The position numbers and the translations under genes are program-made. A DNA stretch of 64,000 bases, taken from Serripes groenlandicus (lineage: Eukaryota > Mollusca > Bivalvia > Cardiida > Cardiidae). The stretch is from positions 62,001 to 126,000 of the forward strand of contig JASEVX010000351.1 in the NCBI GenBank assembly GCA_031761405.1, given 5' to 3'. Under the pieces are notes generated by a model that was given only the letters and a program-made list of their open reading frames with translations, was not told where the DNA came from and ran no database searches. Positions 10,498 to 20,639 of this stretch are shown piece by piece; within the stretch, counting starts at the first letter, position 1, and every line of letters begins with the position of its first letter.

Positions 10498-10623
10498 ACA
10501 TAAATGAATGTGAAAACGCAACTCTGCATAACTGCCACACTAACGCCACGTGTAACAATACTGATGGGAGTTTTGAATGTGCCTGTAATGGTGGATTTAA
10601 CGGAAACGGAACGTTTTGTGCAG
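10498..10623 (+). CDS. cbEGF array exon 1 (right block)
   Basis: A 126-nt phase 1-1 exon identical in coding content to 4784-4909, with acceptor 'cattttcag' and donor 'g|gttata'. It encodes one complete six-Cys cbEGF (DINECENATLHNC start, FCAG end). Confidence 0.82.
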
Positions 10624-10781
10624 GTTATAAACGTTTTATATAGTATATGCTTTTGTTCGTGTGCTACACATATAGTATGAAAAGATCGACGGAAAACTTT
10701 CATTCCCATTTCAGTTCGTATTATTGAATACCTTTATACAATGAACAATTACGATTTAATAGTCACCTATTTCATTTTCAA

Positions 10782-10907
10782 ACATAAATGAATGTGAAAA
10801 CACAACTCTGCATAACTGCCATACTAACGCCACGTGTAACAATACTGATGGGAGTTTTTAATGTGCCTGTAATGATGGATTTGACGGAAACGGAATGATT
10901 TGTGCAG
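10782..10907 (+). pseudogene. cbEGF array exon 2, acceptor lost and nonsense (right block)
   Basis: It shares the AG to AA acceptor loss with 5068-5193. In addition the Glu codon of the conserved SFEC segment is TAA (agt ttt taa tgt), a stop absent from the left copy. The stop must have arisen after block duplication, which fits an exon already released from constraint by the earlier acceptor loss. Confidence 0.85.
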
Positions 10908-11061
10908 GTTATTAACGTTTTTTATCATATGATTTTGTTCTTGTGCTACATATATAGTATGACATGAGACGGAAAACTTTTATTCCCATTTCAGTTCGTA
11001 ATATTGTATACCTTTTAACAATGAACAATTACGGTTTTATAATAACCTTTTTCATTTTCAG

Positions 11062-11187
11062 ACATAAATGAATGTGAAAACGCAACTCTGAATAACTGCC
11101 ACACTAACGCCACGTGTAACAATACTGATGGAAGTTTTGAATGTGCCTGTAATGGTGGATTTGACGGAAACGGAACGATTTGTGCAG
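11062..11187 (+). CDS. cbEGF array exon 3 (right block)
   Basis: Intact 126-nt phase 1-1 exon with acceptor 'cattttcag' and donor 'g|gttctt'. It encodes DINECENATLNNC through GNGTICAG and is a duplicate of 5350-5475. Confidence 0.82.
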
Positions 11188-11342
11188 GTTCTTAACGTTT
11201 TATATCATATGATATTGTTCTTGTGCTACACATTTAGTATGTCATAATCGACGGAATCTCTTATTCCCATTTCATTTCGGATTATTGAATACCTTTAAAC
11301 AATGCACAATTACGTTTTAATAGATGCCGTTTTCATTTTCAG

Positions 11343-11468
11343 ACATAAATGAATGTGATAACACAACTCTGCATAACTGCCACACTAACGCCACGTGTAA
11401 CAATACTGATGGGAGTTTTGAATGTACCTGTAATGTTGGATTTTACGGAAACGGAACGTTTTGTGCAG
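11343..11468 (+). CDS. cbEGF array exon 4 (right block)
   Basis: Intact 126-nt phase 1-1 exon with acceptor 'cattttcag' and donor 'g|gttata'. It encodes [13 protein letters not shown] through [10 protein letters not shown], with Val replacing Gly after TCN compared with the left copy at 5631. It is the last array exon before the laminin-type EGF exon at 12339, and phases agree. Confidence 0.82.
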
Positions 11469-11610
11469 GTTATAAACGTTTTCTATCATATGATTTTGTT
11501 CTTGTGCTACACATTTAGTATGACATAATCGGAAAAATTTATTCCCGGATTATTGAATACCTTTTTACAATGAATAATTACGGTTTTATAGTAACCTTTT
11601 TCATTTTCAG

Positions 11611-11669
11611 ACATAAATGAATGTGAAAACGCAACTCTGCATAACTGCCACACTAACGCCACGTGTAAA
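11611..11669 (+). pseudogene. Truncated cbEGF array exon 5 (right block)
   Basis: Acceptor present, with the first half of an EGF repeat up to 'acgtgtaaa', then unrelated sequence. Same break as 5899-5957. Confidence 0.85.
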
Positions 11670-11702
11670 CTCTATGTCAATCTTTGATTACATATTGCCA
11701 CA

Positions 11703-11975
11703 TATATTCTTCAAGCCATGTTGATAGGTTGAAAAACATGGTCGCCACAGGGCGGGGCTATTTTGCCTTATATGGCTGTAGTGAAAACTTAAAAAATCTT
11801 CTCCTCCGAAAGTGTCAAGTTTATCAAATAATTTTGTAGAAATGTTCCTAGGTTGACCCTCTATCAAATTCCTTCAAGCCATGTTGATTGATCAAAATAT
11901 ATGGCCGCCAAGGGCGGAGCTTATACAGCTTAAGTGAAATAACATAAAATCCAGGGCCGTCATGTCCCTCTTGTT
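11703..11975. repeat. Fragment of an interspersed element with ~165 bp units
   Basis: Contains 'ttcaagccatgttgat', 'cttctcctccgaaagtgt' and the terminal 'cagggccgtcatgtccctc'. These are the units and 3' end seen in the full element at 39690-41532 and again at 45350-46023. Confidence 0.75.
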
Positions 11976-12338
11976 TTTGGTATTGGCCCCGTACTGTCTA
12001 CGGTTGGGATTATATTGAGTTTTGTATTTTGGCCATTTGTATTTTACACTTCAACTTACCGAAGTGAAAATGAGCGTATCTGCAAAGCTACTTTTACAAT
12101 TTTTTATATTCTTTTGTGATTTGTATTTAAAGTGATTTACCTCAATCAAAGTTAAAGACATTGTGGAAAAAGTAGCAATTAGTTATTATGAGCAATAAAT
12201 CCATTTGCCCAATTTTTTTCAAAATTCAGAAAGCATCTGTATGTAGGAAAGGGTTAAATCAAGCTATAGAACCTATACCTATTGTATTTCTGATTATGTG
12301 TAGTCCTAACTTAGAATTGACTTCGTTTTCATTTCTAG

Positions 12339-12614
12339 CTTGTTCTAACAATGGGTACAGTACCAACTGTTCTACAGCCTGTGACTGTATTGCCAACAAC
12401 ACATTCAATCAGCAACAGTCATGTGACCATGTGACAGGTGTGTGTGACTGTAAATGGCAATGGAACGGTACCCGTTGTGAACTGGACGTGAATGAATGTG
12501 CGGAGGGTATCGATACATGCCCTGACAATGAAACGTGTTTGAACATTGACGGCGGATATAGATGTTTGTGTGGTGCGGGATACTTAAGAAGTTCGAGTGG
12601 GATTTGTACTGAAG
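12339..12614 (+). CDS. Laminin-type EGF plus cbEGF exon, MUC4-like gene
   Basis: A 276-nt phase 1-1 exon with acceptor 'catttctag' and donor 'g|gtatgt'. Residues ~1-47 form a laminin/MEGF-type EGF with closely spaced cysteines (NCSTACDC, then CDHVTGVCDC and GTRC). Residues ~50-92 are a cbEGF beginning DVNECAEG and ending GICTEG. The same two-domain layout recurs at 60022-60282, a paralogous exon. It bridges the variable EGF array to the SEA region. Confidence 0.88.
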
Positions 12615-12893
12615 GTATGTTGTAGAATAAGTCTATTTAGTTTAGATTGGTGATTTTATCTCAACCCTTTCCCACATACAACAATTATGAAGCTGACGAC
12701 TTTGAAAACAAATGAAAGTTTAATAATTGAAAAGAGTTGAAAATGTTGTGGCAAACGGAGGAATTGCTTGTGTAACATATCAAGTGCATTTTAATAAAAA
12801 ATAAAGAAAGGATAACATTTTGTTCAGAGTTATGGCTGACTTAGTTTGAAATTTTTGAAATAGTTGACATAATATTTTTAAATTTCCTTTCAG

Positions 12894-12920
12894 ATGTGAC
12901 TGAGGCTACCACTGGAAATA
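12894..12920 (+). CDS. 27-nt linker micro-exon
   Basis: Acceptor 'cctttcag' and strong donor 'a|gtaagt' bracket nine codons' worth of sequence (DVTEATTGN, phase 1-1). Its terminal base joins the next exon at 16241 as AGT (Ser). The Thr-rich content suits a short O-glycosylated linker before SEA. Splice strength and phase agreement support it, but it is very short. Confidence 0.65.
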
Positions 12921-13202
12921 GTAAGTTATTTGTGTGACGAATGTAGTCAAAATGCAGACACTTTTCTCATGATTAATATACCAGCTCTAGTTTTAGCTCT
13001 AAATAATCAAAGGCCAGTTTCAATATTATATTCATGATGAACATGCACTTTAAAACGAGATGAAAATTATTATTTCTAGATTTAGGACAAAGACCTCTGG
13101 AATAAGATGACTGTGCTGTTTTAACATTGTGATGTTTTAAATTATGCTTTATGAAAGTTATGCTCAAAATTAATATTCACATATGAAGAAAACGTCTACT
13201 GC

Positions 13203-16190
13203 ATAGGTACTTATTTGTAAAGTCATTTAAAGTAATTGAGGAGACATTTCCTTATAACTCTTTATTTATTTGTACTGTCATTTCAAGTAAATGATGAGAC
13301 ATTTCCCTATTACTCTTTATTTATTTGTAACTGTCATTTCAAGTAATTTAGGATACATTTCCCTATTACTCTGTATTTATTTGTACGGTCATTTCAAGTA
13401 ATAGATAAGGAGACATTTCCCTATTACACTTTATGTTGTTGTACTGTCATTTCAAGTAATAAACGAGACATTTCCCTATTACACTTTATTTTGTTGTAAC
13501 TGTCATTTCAAGTAATTTAGGAGACATTTCCCTATTACTCTTTATTTATTTGTACGGTCATTTCAAGTAATAGATATATATATTCTTTATTTCCTCCAAA
13601 GATGAAGAGCATTAAGATTCAAGTAAATGATGAGACATTTCCCTATAACACTTTATTTATTTGTAACTGTCATTTCAAGTAATTTAGGATACATTTCCCT
13701 ATTACTCTTTATTTATTTGTACGGTCATTTCAAGTAATAGATAAGGAGACATTTCCCTATTACACTTTATTTTGTTGTAACTGTCATTTAAAGTAATTGA
13801 GGAGACATTTCGCTATTACTCTTTATTTATTTGTACTGTCATTTTAAGTAAATGATGAGACATTACCCTATTACACTTTATTTATTTGTAGCTGTCATTT
13901 CAAGTAAGAGATGAGGCGACATTTCCCTATAACACTTTATTTATTTGTACTGTCTGTTTAAGTAATAGAAGAGACATTTTCCTATTACTCTTTATTTATT
14001 TTTAACTGTCATTTCAAGTAGTTGAGAATATATTTCCGTATTACTGTTTCATTAGTTGTACAGTCATTTCAAGTAATTGAAGAGACTGTACTGTCATTTC
14101 AAGTAATGGATGATGAGACATTTCCTTTTAACACTTTCTTTATTTGTTCTGTCATTTCAATTTATTGAGGAGACATTACCCTATTACTCTTTATCTATTT
14201 GTATCTGTCATTTCAAGTCATTGAGAAGATATTCCTTTATTACTCTTTATTTATTTGTACTGTCATTTCAAGTAATTGAGGAGTCATTTTCCTCTTCTTT
14301 TTTTTATTTGTACTGTCATTTCAAGTAATTGAGGAGACATTTGCCTATTCCTCTTTTTATTTATTTTTTTATTTGTACTGTCATTTCAAGTAATTGAGGA
14401 GACATTTCCCTATTCCTCTTCTTTTTTTTATTTGTACTGTCATTTCAAGTAATTGAGGTGACATTTCGCTATTACTCTTTATTTATTTGTACTGTCATTT
14501 TAAGTAAATATGAGACATTTCCCTATTACACTTTATTTATTTGTTCTATCATTTCAAGTAATTGAGGAGACATTTCCCTATTACCCTTTATTTATTTGTT
14601 CTGTTATCTCAAGTAATTGAGGAGACATTTCCATATTACTCTTTATCTATTTGTAAATGTCATTTCAAGTAATTGATGAGTAGACATTTCCGTATTACTC
14701 TTTATTCATTTGTTCTGTCATTTCAAGTAATAGATAAGACATTTCCCTTTTACTCTTTATTTATTTGTTATGTCATTTCAAGTAATTGAGGAGACATTTC
14801 CCTATTACTCTTTATTTATTTGTTCTGTCATTTCAAGTTATTGAGGAGACATTTACCTTTTACTCTTTATTTATTTGTTCTGTCATTTCAAGTAATTGAG
14901 GAGACATTTCAATATTACTCTTTATCTTTTTGTAACTTTCATTTCGAGTTATTGAGTCATTTCCCTTTTACTCTTTATTTATTTGTGCTGTCATTTCGTG
15001 TAATAGATGAGACATTTCCCTGTTACTCTTTATTTATTTGTTCTGTCATTTCAAGTAAATGAGGAGACATTTCCCTTTTACTCTTTATTTATTTGTTCTG
15101 TCGTTGCAAGTAAATGAGGAGACGTTTCCATATTACACTTTATTTATTTGTTCTGTCATTTCAAGTAATTGAGGAGACATTTCAATATTACTCTTTATCT
15201 ATTTGTAACTGTCATTTCGAGTTATTGAGTCATTTCCCTTTTACTCTTTATTTATTTGTTCTGTCGTTGCAAGTAAATGAGGAGACGTTTCCATATTATA
15301 CTTTATTTATTTGTTCTGTCATTTCAAGTAATTGAGGAGACATTTCCCTATTACCCTTCATGTATTGGTTCTGTCATTTCAAGTAATTGAGGAGACATTT
15401 CAATATTACTCTTTATCTATTTGTAACTGTCATTTCGAGTTATTGAGTCATTTCCCTTTTACTCTTCATTTATTTGTTCTGTCATTTCATGTAATAGATG
15501 AGACATTTCTCTTTTACTCTTTATTTATTTGTTCTGTCATTTCAAGTAAATGAGGAGACATTTCCCTTTTACTCTTTATTTATTTGTTTTGGCGTTGCAA
15601 GTAATAGATGAGGAAACATTTCCCTTTTACTCTTTATTTATTTGTTCTGTCATTTCAAGTAATTGAGGAAATTGTGGAGTATGTAATGTCATTTCAAAGT
15701 GATATATGGGGAGACATTTCCCTTTTACTCTTTATTTATTTGTTCTGTCATTTCAAGTAATAGATGAGACATTTCCCTTTTACTCTTTATTTATTTGTAC
15801 TGTCATTTCAAGTAATAGATGAGGAGACATTTCCCTTTAACTCTTTATTTATTTGTTCTGTCATTTCAAGTAATTGAAGAGACATTTCCCTATTACCCTT
15901 CATGTATTTGTTCTGTCATTTCAAGTAATTGAGGAGACATTTCAATATTACTCTTTATCTATTTGTAACTGTCATTTCGAGCTATTGAGTCATTTCCCTT
16001 TTACTCTTTATTTCTTTGTTCTGTCATTTCATGTAATAGATGAGACATTTCCCTTTTACTCTTTATTTATTTGTTCTGTCATTTCAAGTAAATGAGGAGA
16101 CATTTCCCTTTTACTTTTTCAAGTAATTGAGGAGACTGTACTGTCATTTCAAGTGACATATGAGGAGACATTTTCTTATTTCTCTTTAAT
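13203..16190. repeat. ~3 kb minisatellite, ~55 bp unit, with higher-order period
   Basis: Roughly 50 tandem units follow the pattern 'acatttccctattactc', 'tttatttatttgt.ctgtc', 'atttcaagtaattgaggag'. Variants include 'tcgagttattgagtc' and 'tcatgtaatagatgag'. From about 14890 a block of four units (~218 bp) repeats: 'ttcaatattactctttatc' recurs near 14908, 15182, 15396 and 15939. One unit near 13570-13625 is interrupted by unrelated sequence. The array fills the intron between the 27-nt exon and the first SEA exon. Open frames across it are periodicity artefacts. Confidence 0.95.
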
Positions 16191-16240
16191 TCTGTTGATC
16201 AGCATAAAACAAAGTCTGTACTCATATGACTCTTTTTCAG

Positions 16241-16372
16241 GTACTCATAGGGTAGTATATATAGGTATAGTTTTGAATGTAACTGTGGGGGCAGATGTTA
16301 ATTTAAATGATGCTGAAACCAACAAACTGTACAAACGGGAAATGCGAAAAAACGTGATTATTTTTTTTAATC
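16241..16372 (+). CDS. SEA domain, N-terminal exon
   Basis: Acceptor 'ctctttttcag', phase 1 in. The peptide begins THRVVYIGIVLNVTVGADVN (first SEA strand and sequon) followed by helix LYKREMRKNVIIFFN. I placed the donor at 'c|gtatgt' (phase 1 out). An alternative donor four bases on ('at|gtattt', phase 2) would join directly to 19674 but leaves the SEA fold about 15 residues short. A transposable element starts within ~20 bp of the donor. Confidence 0.7.
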
Positions 16373-16389
16373 GTATGTATTTATCTTTA

Positions 16390-17035
16390 TTGAATACTTT
16401 CATATTGCGCCGTTCACTTTGCATTGAAGAAAGTGGTCATGATTTTTCGGTCATGACCGCTGTCAAGAAGTGATCATGACCGTAGATAAGGACGTGCGAA
16501 AATTCCGCATAATTAACATGCTAGGGACTACTTTTTTATGTAAAAAAAACAAAGCTGACCTAAATATCATTATTATACCTCACGTGACTTTGTAATGTTA
16601 GATTCTCATATACTGAGCATGAACAATTTCTTACTCTCTCATGTTAAAAGTACGTTTTTGACCGGATAACAGTATACTGTTACATGGCACGCGCGTCTAA
16701 AATGTTGATCATGCACGTGCATGACGTCATTTAAAATAATAACGTCACCGTTATAATTCAAACTGCTTGCACACACAAAAAAAAAAATGTAAACAAACAA
16801 TTTGTTTCTAATTCGGAAGCAGATTTATCAATTCTAGATAATAAAAAAAAATCCACAACGTAAAGCAAGTAGTTTACAATATGAAAGTATGCAATAAAAA
16901 TGTTAATGACCCTGTACTGTGAAATCATCGTTGGACCTCGTTCTTTTGGCGAACGTAGCCTCGCAAGCTCGGCAAGGTCAGCCCAAGAACTCGGTCCAAC
17001 GATGATTTCACAGTACAGGGTCAATAACCTATAGT
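16390..17035 (+). mobile_element. ~650 bp non-autonomous element with nested terminal hairpin, copy 1
   Basis: The inverted counterpart lies at 37437-38062; shared pieces include 'gcgaaaattccgcataa', 'catgctagggactac' and 'tgacgtcatttaaaata'. At one end it carries a near-perfect foldback (16907-17033) with ~29 bp arms beginning 'tgaccctgtactgtgaaat'. Related sequence occurs twice in tandem at 57.6-58.3 kb. No coding capacity is visible. Confidence 0.8.
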
Positions 17036-17639
17036 ATTTGCTCTTATTGATGCGTCAGTCTTTTAATTCTTTCCCACATTAATAAATATGCAGTATACAA
17101 CTTTGAAACTATATATTAGCAAAAATGTGAAAACATCTCCATAAATGAGAGTTTTAGTAGCAAAATAAATTGAAAATATTGTGGCAAAAGGAGCCATTGC
17201 TTGTTTTGAGCAATTTCTCCGTTTTGCCACAAATATTTTGCTAAAGGTTTCCTGCTGCAGAGGTGTTAGAAAGCATCTGTATGGGGTAAGATCTTTAGTA
17301 TGGTTGTTTACACATCCTGAGTAGATGTCATCTATTGATTTTGAAGGGGTGGTGTCAATAATTAACATCACAGTTGTAAACAACATCACATTTCAGCATT
17401 TTAAATTACGCTACATCATATTTCAATGACGTTATGCTACCATATTTAGTGCTATTTGTGTCCTACTCAAATACTGAATTATTATATGTTGTGTTGTACT
17501 TATGTTTTACATTTTGCATGTATTTGTGCCAGAAAATGTGCTGGTATATGATAAACCCAATTAACAAATGTCTTGTTAAACCCTTGACAAACGAAGTTTG
17601 AAGGGTGTATATAGGAGTCACCCTGTGGTTGGTTGGCCG

Positions 17640-18400
17640 GCTGGTCTGTCGGTCCGTTGCAATTGTCATTGCCTGGAGAATAACTTTTAAAATAAAGGAT
17701 GTAAATCAATCAAACTTCCTACGATGGTAGAGCACAATGAGAGGAAGTGCAGTGTATAGGAACCATAGCTCTATTTTACCTATTTACAGAGTTATTGCCC
17801 TTTGTTACTTTTTCTTGTCTGGAGAATAACGTGAAAACTACTAGATGGAATCTAATAAAAATTCATACAATCGTAAAGCACAATGAGAGGCAGTACAGTG
17901 TACAAGAACGATAGCTCTATTTGGGCTATTTAAAGAGTTATTACCCTTTCTTACTTGTTTCTTATTCGGCGAATAACTTTAAACAACTGAATGGAATTTA
18001 ATAAAACAACATACAATGGTAAAGCACAATGAGAGAAAGTGCAGTGTACAAGATCCATAACGTCCGGAGAATAACTTTAAAACTATAGGATGGAATTTGA
18101 TAAAACTACATACAATGGTAGATCACAATAAAAGGAAGTGCAGTGTACAAGAACCATAACTCTATTTTTGCTAACTACAGAGTCATTGACATTGCCCTTT
18201 GTTACTTTTCTTTTTTTTTTGTCAGGAGAATAACTTGAAAACTACTGGATGAAATTTAATAAAACTTGATTCAATGGTAAAGCAAATTGAAAGGGAGTGC
18301 AGTGTACACGAACCATAACTCTATTTAAACTTATTACAGAGTTATTGCCCTTTCTTACTTTTTTCTTGTCCGGAGAATAACTTTAAAACTACTGGATGAA
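17640..18400. repeat. Interspersed element with ~165 bp tandem units
   Basis: About four to five imperfect units of 'ggagaataacttgaaaact', 'aaagcacaatgagaggaag', 'gtgcagtgtacaagaacc' and 'agagttattgccctttgtt'. It is preceded at 17585 by 'cgaagtttgaagggtgtat', a typical boundary of such bivalve elements. Pearl/HINE-like affinity is inferred from layout only. Confidence 0.75.
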
Positions 18401-18478
18401 ATTTCCTAATTTCCTAACGGGGTCGCGTTCGGGGTATTAATCACATTCAGTCATAGCCCTAGTTGTTTCAACTTTCAG

Positions 18479-18509
18479 TTGAAAGCCATATTGGATGCAA
18501 GGCTGACTG
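18479..18509 (+). CDS. Candidate 31-nt SEA micro-exon
   Basis: The acceptor 'tttcaactttcag' and a weak donor 'tg|gtacac' enclose 31 nt that enter in phase 1 and leave in phase 2, exactly the missing connection between 16241-16372 and 19674-19828. Joined, it reads LESHIGCKADW then TGSVIVNF, giving the GC-x-x(3-5)-GSV spacing seen in SEA domains and restoring most of the missing length. The donor is not strong and the match could be chance. Confidence 0.4.
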
Positions 18510-18944
18510 GTACACATTTAGTTATCTTCTATATCAGGTATGATACGGTTAATTATGTCATCTATGTTGTTAATACTAGTGTAATTTATAACTCTGTCAG
18601 GCATGATACTGTTAATTATGTCATCTATGTTGTTGATACTTGTAATTGATAACTCTGGCAGGTATGTTGCTATCAATATTGTAACTGTTAATTATACCAA
18701 GTAAATAGTTAATTGTCCTTTGTAATTGTTAATCCTTGGTATGATTTTAACACTTATTTGTATGGTTAATTATTGGTATGATGTTTTAACACGTATTTGT
18801 ATTGAAATGTTACTGTGTGATGTTAACACTTACTTGATTTGTTTACACGCTGTATTATATTAGCACTTATTTGTGTTGTTATCTCTCTGTAAGATATTAA
18901 CACATATTTGAATTGTTAACTATCAGTATGATATTAACACTGTT

Positions 18945-19156
18945 TAGATCACTTGAGCCAAAGGCTCATGATATTAATATTCTGATCACTCTCTGTCCTC
19001 TCTGTCCTTCGTCCATCCGTTGTTGTCGGTTGTCAACTTTTAGCTTTAAACAACATCTCTGCTTAAACCACAAACTTCACAGGAATGATCCTTTGGGGTC
19101 CTTTGTCATGTATTTGTTATATGCCAATAAAATATATTGAATTGAATTGAATTGGT
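18945..19156 (+). mobile_element. Retroposon fragment with (TGAAT)n tail
   Basis: The segment 'cacttgagccaaaggctca' to 19156 ends in 'caataaaatatattgaatt' followed by TGAAT repeats. This is the usual 3' end of a LINE/SINE mobilised by target-primed reverse transcription. No coding part is recognised. Confidence 0.5.
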
Positions 19157-19234
19157 GTGAAATGGTTCTGAGAAAACAACACCATTTCCATTCCATGATG
19201 GATAGACAAGCATACTTTCATCTTACATTGTTTT

Positions 19235-19612
19235 TTCCCCTTTCACGCATATAACAAATTTACAGCAGACACATATGAAAATATTTTAGTAAAAATATGT
19301 AAAATCTATGTAAATGAGAGTATAATTATAGAATAATGTTGAAAATATTGTGATGAATGTAAAAATTGCTTGCTGATGATTCGCCAAAATATTTCTGCAA
19401 GTCGGAATGGGTTAAACTAGTGTCTGCTGAATCATCTTCAAATATGTCAGTAGCAGAAGAAGAGTTAACCCTTTCCCACAAGCAATTTCTCCTTTTGCCA
19501 CAACATTTTCAACTTTTCAGTAATTATACCTACAATTATAGAGGTTTTCCATATTTTTTAGTAGACATTTTCAAAGTCGTTTGCTGCTGATTTGTTGTAT
19601 GTGGGAAAGGAT
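19235..19612. mobile_element. Two decayed TTAA-MITE copies
   Basis: 19235-19418 and 19463-19612 carry the foldback family's ends ('cctttcacgcatataaca'; 'ttaaccctttcccaca' and 'tgtatgtgggaaagg') and the internal 'agtcgt.tgctgc' motif. Both are internally deleted. Confidence 0.7.
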
Positions 19613-19673
19613 GAATAAAGGAAACATTTTTGTTTGTGTTGGCTGACTTTTTATGGTATCACTATTTTTACAG

Positions 19674-19828
19674 GACGGGCAGTGTCATTGTGAATTTCAC
19701 AGTTCTTGTACCAAATGAGTCATTACCCGAATTTGGTCAGGTGACAGCAGCAATTGCCGCTGGGAAACCAATCACTGTTTTTAATGAAATGGGCCAAGCT
19801 GTTAGTATGACAATCAGGAATAACTCAG
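19674..19828 (+). CDS. SEA domain, C-terminal exon with GSVIV cleavage motif
   Basis: A 155-nt exon (phase 2 in, 1 out) with acceptor 'tatttttacag' and donor 'g|gtaggt'. It encodes TGSVIVNFTVLVPNES, the SEA strand pair containing the G-S-V-x-V autoproteolysis motif (cleavage between Gly and Ser in MUC1-type SEA). The second helix (EFGQVTAAIAAG) and last strand (AVSMTIRNNS) follow. In known SEA mucins cleavage leaves a non-covalent heterodimer. Confidence 0.87.
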
Positions 19829-19950
19829 GTAGGTGTATTGTTTATAAGAGCATTTTGCAGTAGTTAAACAAACATCTAAGTATATCTCCAAAACACACTT
19901 TTGTATAGTGCAATACAACACAATTCTTTTATTGGCTTTAACTATTCCAA

Positions 19951-20639
19951 ATGTTTTCAAAAGCTTCCAAACTTAAATTTGTACTGATTTCAAAAGTATA
20001 TCAATTGTATATCAAAAGTTTTATCAATAACGTTGTCAAGCTGTTGTATAAATATGACTTGTTACATGTTTTGCAAAACTTTATTACCCATGGCAGCTTC
20101 CCGAGCAAACATATTTGGAAAAAATGTTTTAGTACAAAGATATCTCATTACTTCATTAATGAATGGACCGAGAAAACATCTTCTCAAGAGTTTGTACTAT
20201 ACAGACAAATTCAACAGCAGTTCTCGATTAACCCAGCATGGTCTTGTGCAAAACATGATCCAAGTTTGCTACGGGCTAGTTTTTCTATCGCTCAATTAAT
20301 TGCGTATTCGTCATTTTCAGAATTTACTCGTTGCTCGCGATGTGATTATAGCGATATGAGAATTAGTCTGACGGAGCATATCTGACTTCATGTAACTGTA
20401 AAAGTGTTCGTGAATGTACTCTTTTATTTAATCAGAAAACAGATTACAAGTTTGGGAGCACAGTTTTAGCTTTATTAGTATCGCTGAATAGTTATGAATA
20501 TGTTTGTGCTCTATTCGGTTTGAATCCGATTGTAAATAATGCACTTCACTACGATTATGTTATATTTGTCAAGCATGTCGCATTGTTTCTGGATTCCATT
20601 TGGAACTCGTATAAACAAGCTGAGAAATCGTTGGTATAA
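19951..20639 (+). pseudogene. C-terminal fragment of a LINE polymerase ORF
   Basis: An open stretch at 19951-20385 contains FINEWTEKTSSQEFVLY, FSINPAW and a CSRCDYSDM...EHI segment. This resembles the C-terminal C-x2-C-x(n)-H zinc-knuckle region of mollusc non-LTR retrotransposon polymerases. After a frameshift the reading continues (CNCKSVREC, then FGLNPIVNNAL) to a stop at 20639. The clade is not determined, and the 5' part is absent. Confidence 0.6.

Larger units (their letters stand above)
9639..11702. repeat. Segmental duplication block, right copy (native Ngaro junction plus EGF array)
   Basis: Partner of 3940-5990. Here the retrotransposon is continuous across 9639, so this is the original arrangement. 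The block ends at the same point as the left copy, just past the truncated EGF exon ('tgattacatatt.cca'), and then meets a different interspersed repeat. Confidence 0.92.

Noticed and set aside
13203..16190. Repeated plus-strand open frames (70-80 codons) across the minisatellite
   Set aside because: They recur with the array period, are rich in Phe/Leu/Ser from 'ttcatttcaagt', and vary with unit variants. They are by-products of the tandem repeat.
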